A DNA stretch of 64,000 nt. Origin: Halictus rubicundus (Eukaryota > Arthropoda > Insecta > Hymenoptera > Halictidae). Under the pieces are notes generated by a model. The model was not told the DNA's origin, ran no database searches, and saw nothing but the letters and a program-made list of their open reading frames with translations. The stretch's first letter is position 1; every line of letters starts with the position of its first letter. The stretch is from NCBI RefSeq assembly GCF_050948215.1, contig NW_027488577.1, positions 992,001 to 1,056,000 on the forward strand, read 5' to 3'. The translations under genes were made by a program, and so were the position numbers. This document shows, in pieces, positions 57,290 to 64,000 of the stretch.

Positions 57290-60015
57290 ATAGGATCGAG
57301 GATAGGATAGGATAGAGGATAGGATAGGATAGAGGATAGGATAGGATAGAGGATAGGATAGGATATAGGATAGGATAGGATAGAGGATAGGATAGGATAG
57401 AGGATAGGATAGGATAGAGGATTGGATAGGATAGAGGATACCGTAGGATAGAGGATAGGATAGGATTGAGGATAGGATAGTAAAGACGACAGGATAGGAT
57501 ACAGGATACGATATTATAGAGGATAGGATAGGATAGAGGATAGGATAGGATAGAGGATAGGATAGGACAGAGGATAGGATACGGATAGAGGATAGGATAG
57601 AATAGAGGATAGTATAGAGGATAGGATAGAGGATTGGATAGGATAGAGGATATTATAGGATAAACGATAGGATAGAATAGCGGATAGGATAGTATGGAGT
57701 ATACGATAGAATTGAGGATAGGATAGGGTTGAGGATAGGATAGGATTGAGGGTAGGAGAGGATAGAGGATAAGATAGGATAGAGGATAGGATAGGATAGA
57801 GGATAGGATAGGATAGAGCAGGATGGGATAGAGGATAGGATAGAGGATAGGATAGGATAGAGGATACGATAGGATAGATGATATTATAGGATACAGGATA
57901 GGATAGGATGGAGGATAGGATAGGATAGAGGATAGGATATAGGATTGGATAGGATAGAGGATATGATCGGATAGAGGATAGGATAGGATTGAGGATAGGA
58001 GAGGATAGAGCAGATGATAGAGCATAGGAAAGAATTGAGGATAGGATAGGATAGAATATAGGATAGGATAGAGAATAGGATAGGATAGATGATATTATAG
58101 GATAGAGGATAGGATAGGATGGAGGATAGGATAGGATAGAGGATAAGATAGGATAGAGGATAGGATAGGATAGAGGGTAGGATAGGATAGAGCAGGATAG
58201 GATAGAGGATAGGATAGGATACAGCAGGATAGGATAGAGGATAGGATAGAGGATAGGATAGGATAGAGGATAGGATAGGATAGAGGATATGATAGGATAG
58301 AGGATAGGATAGGATAGAGGATAGGATAGGATAGATGATAGGATAGAGGATAGGATAGAGGATATTATAGGATAGTGGATAGGATAGGACAGCGGATAGG
58401 ATAGGATGGAGTATACGATAGAATTGAGGGTAGGATAGGGTTGAGGATAGGATAGGATCGAGGATAGGAGAAGATAGAGGATAGGATAGGATAGAGGATA
58501 CGATACGATAGAGGATAGGATAGAGAATAGGATAGGATAGAGGATACGATACGATAGAGGATAGGATAGAGAATAGGATGGGATAGAGGATAGGGGATTG
58601 GATCGGATACAGGATAGGAGACGGTAGAGGATTGGATAGGATAGAGGATAGGATAGGATCGAGGATAGGATAGGATAGAGGATAGGATAGGATAGAGGAT
58701 AGGATAGGATAGAGGATAGGATAGGATATAGGATAGGATAGGATAGAGGATAGGATAGGATAGAGGATAGGATAGGATAGAGGATTGGAAAGGATAGAGG
58801 ATACCGTAGGATAGAGGATAGGATAGGATTGAGGATAGGATAGTAAAGACGACAGGATAGGATACAGGATACAATATTATAGAGGATAGGATAGGATAGA
58901 GGATAGGATAGGATAGAGGATAGGATAGGACAGAGGATAGGATACGGATAGAGGATAGGATAGAATAGAGGATAGTATAGAGGATAGGATAGAGGATTGG
59001 ATAGGATAGAGGATATTATAGGATAAACGATAGGATAGGATAGCGGATAGGATAGTATGGAGTATACGATAGAATTGAGGATAGGATAGGGTTGAGGATA
59101 GGATAGGATTGAGGGTAGGAGAGGATAGAGGATAAGATAGGATAGAGGATAGGATAGGATAGAGGATAGGATAGGATAGAGCAGGATGGGATAGAGGATA
59201 GGATAGAGGATAGGATAGGATAGAGGATACGATAGGATAGATGATATTATAGGATACAGGATAGGATAGGATGGAGGATAGGATAGGATAGAGGATAGGA
59301 TATAGGATTGGATAGGATAGAGGATATGATCGGATAGAGGATAGGATAGGATTGAGGATAGGAGAGGATAGAGCAGATGATAGAGCATAGGAAAGAATTG
59401 AGGATAGGATAGGATAGAATATAGGATAGGATAGAGAATAGGATAGGATAGATGATATTATAGGATAGAGGATAGGATAGGATGGAGGATAGGATAGGAT
59501 AGAGGATAAGATAGGATAGAGGATAGGATAGGATAGAGGGTAGGATAGGATAGAGCAGGATAGGATAGAGGATAGGATAGGATAGAGCAGGATAGGATAG
59601 AGGATAGGATAGAGGATAGGATAGGATAGAGGATAGGATAGGATAGAGGATATGATAGGATAGAGGATAGGATAGGATAGAGGATAGGATAGGATAGATG
59701 ATAGGATAGAGGATAGGATAGAGGATATTATAGGATAGTGGATAGGATAGGATAGCGGATAGGATAGGATGGAGTATACGATAGAATTGAGGGTAGGATA
59801 GGGTTGAGGATAGGATAGGATCGAGGATAGGAGAAGATAGAGGATAGGATAGGATAGAGGATACGATACGATAGAGGATAGGATAGAGAATAGGATAGGA
59901 TAGAGGATACGATACGATAGAGGATAGGATAGAGAATAGGATGGGATAGAGGATAGGGGATTGGATCGGATACAGGATAGGAGACGGTAGAGGATTGGAT
60001 AGGATAGAGGATAGG
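57290..60015 (+). repeat. 1,363-bp tandem doublet
   Basis: Copy 1 is about 57,290-58,652 and copy 2 about 58,653-60,015. Markers at constant offset 1,363 are GGATCGAGG (57,294 and 58,657), TAAAGACGACAGG (57,481 and 58,844), the rare TAAACGATAGG (57,661 and 59,024), GATGATAGGATAGAGG (near 58,333 and 59,696) and GGAGACGG (near 58,620 and 59,983). The TAAACG variant is GACG in other super-units, so both copies descend from one recently changed module. After about 60,015 the sequence goes on with GATATAGGATAGCATAGG as in super-units 1 and 3. Confidence 0.85.
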
Positions 60016-61970
60016 ATAGGATATAGGATAGCATAGGATAGAGGATAGGATAGGATAGAGGATAACATAGGGGATTGGATAGCATAGAGGATAGGAGACG
60101 ATAGAGGATAGGATAAGATAGAGGATAGGATAGGATAGATGATATTATAGGATAGAGGATAGGATAGGTTGGAGTATAGGATAGGATAGAGGATAGGATA
60201 TAGGATTGGATAGGATAGAGGATACGATATTATAGAGGATAGGATAGGATAGAAGATAGGATAGGATAGAGGATAGGATAGGATAGAGGATAGGATAAGA
60301 TAGAGGATAGGATAGGATAGATGATATTATAGGATAGAGGATAGGATAGGATGGAGTATAGGATAGGATAGAGGATAGGATATAGGATTGGATAGGATAG
60401 AGGATACGATATTATAGAGGATAGGATAGGATAGAAGATAGAATAGGATAGAGGATAGGATAGGATAGAGGATAGGATAGGAGAGAGGATAGGATAGGAT
60501 AGAGGATAGGATAGGACAGAGGATAGGATACGGATAGAGGATAGGATAGAATAGAGGATAGGATAGAGGATAGGATAGAGGATTGGATAGCATAGAGGAT
60601 ATTATAGGATTGAGGATAGGATAGGATGGAGGATAGGATAGGATAGAGGATAGGATAGGATAGAGGATAAGATAGGATAGAGGATAGGATAGGATAGAGG
60701 ATAGGATGGGATACAGGATAGGATAGGATAGAGGATAGGATAGGAAAGAGGACAGGATAGGATAGAGGATAGGATAGGATAGAGGATGGGATAGGATAGA
60801 GGATAGGATAGGATAGATGATAGAATAGGATAGAGGATAGGATAGGATAGGGAATAGGATAGGATAGACGATATTATAGGAAAGAGGATAGGATATGATA
60901 GAGGATACGATATTATAGAGGATAGGATAGACGATAACATAGGGGATTGGATAGGATAGAGAATAGGATAGGATAGAGGATAGGATAGGATAGAGGATAG
61001 GATACGATAGAGGATTGGATAGGATAGAGGATACGATAGGATAGAGGATAGGATAGGATTGAGGATAGGATAGGAAAGAGGACAGGATAGGATAGAGGAT
61101 AGGATAGGATAGAGGATAGGATAGGACACAGGATAGGATAGGATAGAGGATAGGATAGGATAGAGGATAGGATACGATAGAGGATTGGATAGGATAGAGG
61201 ATAGGATAGGATAGAGGATAGGATAGGATAGAGGATAGGATAGGATAGAGGATAGGATAGGATAGGATAGAGGATAGGATAGGATAGAGGATAGGATAGG
61301 ATAGGATAGAGGATAGGATAGGATAGAGGATAGAATAGGATAGAGGATAGGATAGGATAGATGATAGGATAGGATAGATGATATTATAGGAAAGAGGATA
61401 GGATATGATAGAGGATAAGATATTATAGAGGATAGGATAGGATAGAGGATAGGATAGGATAGAGGATAGGATAGGATAGAGGATAGGATAGGATAGAGGA
61501 TAGGATAGGATAGAGGATAGGATAGGATAGAGGATAGGATATTATAGAACATAGGATAGAATAGAGGATAGGATATTATAGAGGATAGGATAGGATAGAG
61601 GATAACATAGGGGATTGGATAGCATAGAGGATAGGAGACGATAGAGGATAGGACAGGATAGATGATATTATAGGATAGAGGATAGGATAGGATGGAGGAT
61701 AGGATAGGATAGAAGATAGGATAGGATAGAGGATAGGATAGGACAGAGGATAGGATAGGATAGAGGATAGGATATTATAGAGGATAGGATAGGATAGAGG
61801 ATAACATAGGGGATTGGATAGCATAGAGGATAGGAGACGATAGAGGATAGGATAGGATAGATGATATTATAGGATAGAGGATAGGATAGGATGGAGGATA
61901 GGATAGGATAGAGGATAAGATAGGATAGAGGATAACATAGGGGATTGGATAGGATAGAGGATAGGAGACG
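60016..61970 (+). repeat. Rearranged copy of the 3.6-6.2 kb block
   Basis: The stretch around 60,300-61,430 carries the same ordered variants as 3.6-5.6 kb and 23.8-25.9 kb: GATTGGATAGCATAGAGG with the following GATATTATAGG near 60,590, GGGAATAGG near 60,850, GATAGACGATAACATAGG near 60,930, and GGACACAGG near 61,125. A stretch present at 4.2-4.75 kb is missing, so this copy is shorter. Several GATATTATAGAGG monomers follow up to 61.8 kb, as in 5.7-6.0 kb. Confidence 0.65.
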
Positions 61971-63170
61971 GTAGAGGATTGGATAGGATAGAGGATATTA
62001 TAGGACAGAGGATGGGATAGATTGAGGATAGGATAGGATAGAGGATAAGATAGGATAGAGGATAACATAGGGGATTGGATAGGATAGAGGATGGAGACGA
62101 TAGAGGATAGGATAGGATTGATGATAGGATAGGAAAGATTACAGTATAGGATACAGGATACGATATTATAGAGGATACGATATTATAGAGGATAGGATAG
62201 GATAGAGGATAGGATAGGATAGAGGATAGGATAGGATCGAGGATAGGATAGGATAGAGGATAGGATAGGATAGAGGATAGGATAGGATATAGGATAGGAT
62301 AGGATAGAGGATAGGATAGGATAGAGGATAGGATAGGATAGAGGATTGGATAGGATAGAGGATACCGTAGGATAGAGGATAGGATCGAATAGAGGATAGG
62401 ATAGGATTGAGGATAGGAGAGGATAGAGCAGATGATAGAGCATAGGAAAGAAATGAGGATAGGATAGGATAGAATATAGGATAGGATAGAGAATAGGATA
62501 GGATAGAGGATAGGATAGGATAGAGGATAGGATAGGATATAGGATAGGGTAGGATAGAGGATTGGATAGGATAGAGGATACGGTTGGATAGAGGATAGGA
62601 TAGGATAGAGGATAAGATAGGATAGAGGATAACATAGGGGATTGGATAGGATAGAGGATAGGAGACGGTAGAGGATTGGATAGGATAGAGGATATTATAG
62701 GACAGAGGATGGGATAGGATTGAGGATAGGATAGGATAGAGGATAAGATAGGATAGAGGATAACATAGGGGATTGGATAGGATAGAGGATAGGAGACGAT
62801 AGAGGATAGGATAGGATTGATGATAGGATAGGAAAGATTACAGGATAGGATACAGGATACGATATTATAGAGGATACGATATTATAGAGGATAGGATATG
62901 ATAGAGGATAGGATAGGATCGAGGATAGGATAGGATAGAGGATAGGATAGGATAGAGGATAGGATAGGATATAGGATAGGATAGGATAGAGGATAGGATA
63001 GGATAGAGGATAGGATAGGATAGAGGATTGGATAGGATAGAGGATACCGTAGGATAGAGGATAGGATAGGATTGAGGATAGGATAGTAAAGACGACAGGA
63101 TAGGATACAGGATACGATATTATAGAGGATAGGATAGGATAGAGGATAGGATAGGATAGAGGATAGGATA
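61971..63170 (+). repeat. ~697-bp module in two copies
   Basis: Modules start at 61,971 and 62,668. The first contains GGATCGAATAGAGG (62,383), as in copy-1-type modules. The second leads into TAAAGACGACAGG near 63,087, as in copy-3-type modules. The spacing is two bases shorter than the 699 bp at 26.5 kb. Two single-base deletions in the first copy explain this: GGGATAGATTGAGG near 62,020 and GAGGATGGAGACG near 62,090. Confidence 0.75.
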
Positions 63171-64000
63171 GGACAGAGGATAGGATACGGATAGAGGATA
63201 GGATAGAATAGAGGATAGTATAGAGGATAGGATAGAGGATTGGATAGGATAGAGGATATTATAGGATAGACGATAGGATAGGATAGCGGATAGGATAGTA
63301 TGGAGTATACGATAGAATTGAGGATAGGATAGGGTTGAGGATAGGATAGGATTGAGGGTAGGAGAGGATAGAGGATAAGATAGGATAGAGGATAGGATAG
63401 GATAGAGGATAGGATAGGATAGAGCAGGATGGGATAGAGGATAGGATAGAGGATAGGATAGGATAGAGGATACGATAGGATAGATGATATTATAGGATAC
63501 AGGATAGGATAGGATGGAGGATAGGATAGGATAGAGGATAGGATATAGGATTGGATAGGATAGAGGATATGATCGGATAGAGGATAGGATAGGATTGAGG
63601 ATAGGAGAGGATAGAGCAGATGATAGAGCATAGGAAAGAATTGAGGATAGGATAGGATAGAATATAGGATAGGATAGAGGATAGGATAGGACAGAGGATA
63701 GGATACGGATAGAGGATAGGATAGAATAGAGGATAGTATAGAGGATAGGATAGAGGATTGGATAGGATAGAGGATATTATAGGATAGACGATAGGATAGG
63801 ATAGCGGATAGGATAGTATGGAGTATACGATAGAATTGAGGATAGGATAGGGTTGAGGATAGGATAGGATTGAGGGTAGGAGAGGATAGAGGATAAGATA
63901 GGATAGAGGATAGGATAGGATAGAGGATAGCATAGGATAGAGCAGGATGGGATAGAGGATAGGATAGAGGATAGGATAGGATAGAGGATACGATAGGATA
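63171..64000 (+). repeat. 518-bp tandem duplication running off the right edge
   Basis: GGACAGAGGATAGGATACGG occurs at 63,171 and again at 63,689, and AGCAGGATGGGATAGAGG at 63,423 and 63,941, both at an offset of 518 bp. The junction near 63,675 interrupts the usual continuation: after GAATATAGG other copies go on to GAGAATAGG and GATGATATTATAGG, whereas here the sequence jumps to GGACAGAGG. Copy 2 carries one private change, GGATAGCATAGG near 63,930. Its end is outside the window. Confidence 0.8.

Larger units (their letters stand above)
1..64000 (+). repeat. 17-bp satellite array (GAGGATAGGATAGGATA)n filling the whole window
   Basis: The sequence reads as head-to-tail copies of GAGGATAGGATAGGATA with scattered point variants. 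The arithmetic gives roughly 3,700 monomers. Monomers are GAGGATA followed by one, two or three GGATA pentamers (12, 17 or 22 bp); 17 bp dominates. The + strand is always the G-rich strand and I found no inverted segment. C occurs only in variant monomers such as GATACGATA, GGACAGAGG, GAGCAGG, GCATAG and GGAGACG. No unique sequence, transposon, poly-A tract or gene interrupts the array, and it continues past both ends. This is typical of eukaryotic heterochromatic satellite DNA; the chromosomal location and species cannot be read from the sequence. No stretch of 300 bases or more holds anything else. Confidence 0.98.

Noticed and set aside
57514..59388. A 624-codon open frame on the minus strand, and dozens of similar frames of 60-480 codons elsewhere
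   Set aside because: They all encode the same 17-residue cycle, overlap each other in different frames, and start and stop at chance CAT and TTA/CTA variants. Duplication or loss of a 17-bp monomer shifts frame without closing it. No codon-level constraint, splice structure or unique domain is visible.
2400..62800. Match of GATAACATAG to the Drosophila AATAACATAG satellite bound by Prod
   Set aside because: Nine of ten bases agree, but the word is a two-step variant of the local monomer and appears only within a composite cassette. A chance resemblance is the simpler reading.
1..64000. CRISPR array or bacterial repeat locus
   Set aside because: There are no unique spacers between repeats, monomers are directly adjacent, and there is no cas-like gene. 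A 64 kb simple satellite is not a prokaryotic arrangement.
1..64000. Telomeric DNA
   Set aside because: GGATA differs by one base from the arthropod-type TTAGG repeat, and GGTTAGG occurs as an occasional variant. However, the unit is a 17-mer with a GA insertion and deep HOR structure, not a pure telomere repeat. Relatedness is only a guess.
1..64000. Bkm-type GATA/GACA sex-chromosome satellite
   Set aside because: GATA cores are very frequent, but the period is 5/17 bp with GG before each ATA, not a tetranucleotide GATA or GACA repeat.
1..64000. CENP-B box
   Set aside because: No word resembling the TTCG...CGGGA core was seen. C is too rare on the + strand, and the minus strand offers no such core either.
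1..64000. Transposon, tRNA, rRNA or other unique insertion
   Set aside because: I read the window for breaks in the GGATA pattern and found only point variants and monomer indels. The oddest short words (for example GAGAGTCTAGAGG near 19,700) are single changes within a monomer.

Overview
The whole 64 kb window is one uninterrupted satellite-DNA array. I found no protein-coding gene, RNA gene, transposon or unique sequence anywhere in it, and both window ends lie inside the array. The basic monomer on the + strand is 17 bp, GAGGATAGGATAGGATA. It is better read as GAGGATA(GGATA)n, usually n=2 (17 bp) with frequent n=1 (12 bp) and occasional n=3 (22 bp). The consensus has no C on the + strand, is about 41% GC, and keeps the same orientation from base 1 to 64,000. 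Tens of kilobases of tandem satellite with nested higher-order repeats (HORs) point to a eukaryotic nuclear genome, in heterochromatin of a pericentromeric, subtelomeric or similar type. I cannot name the species.

The array is organised on at least three scales: (1) the 12/17/22-bp monomers; (2) variant-marked modules of about 0.28-2 kb, often locally doubled or tripled (988/903 bp at 0.26-2.16 kb, 1,960 bp at 7.2-10.4 kb, 492 bp at 10.1-11.1 kb, 280 bp x3 at 18.7-19.55 kb, 699 bp x3 at 26.5-28.6 kb, 1,363 bp x2 at 57.3-60.0 kb, 518 bp at the right edge); (3) super-units of about 9-11 kb. Super-unit phase can be followed with a rare marker (GGAGACG followed by GTAGAGGATTGGATACG) at 6,203, 15,321, 26,541 and 37,564. 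The last two bound a nearly perfect tandem duplication: copy A 26,541-37,563 (11,023 bp) and copy B 37,564-47,870 (10,307 bp). The length difference is exactly one 699-bp module plus one 17-bp monomer.

Region by region: 0-3.6 kb resembles 34.3-37.0 and 44.6-47.3 kb. Super-units starting near 4.1, 13.7 and 24.4 kb share long blocks. 26.5-47.9 kb is the A/B duplication. 47.9-56.4 kb is a zone of smaller shuffled modules. 57.0-64 kb returns to modules seen in 10-13, 20-22 and 31-33 kb.

The many long open frames, all on the minus strand, are a by-product of the repeat. Seventeen is not a multiple of three, so every minus frame cycles through the same 17 stop-free codons, while the + strand carries TAG in every frame. 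The most informative signal is recombination history: the middle copy of the 699-bp triplet is a clean hybrid of its two neighbours, the expected product of unequal crossing-over from a doublet like the one kept in copy B.
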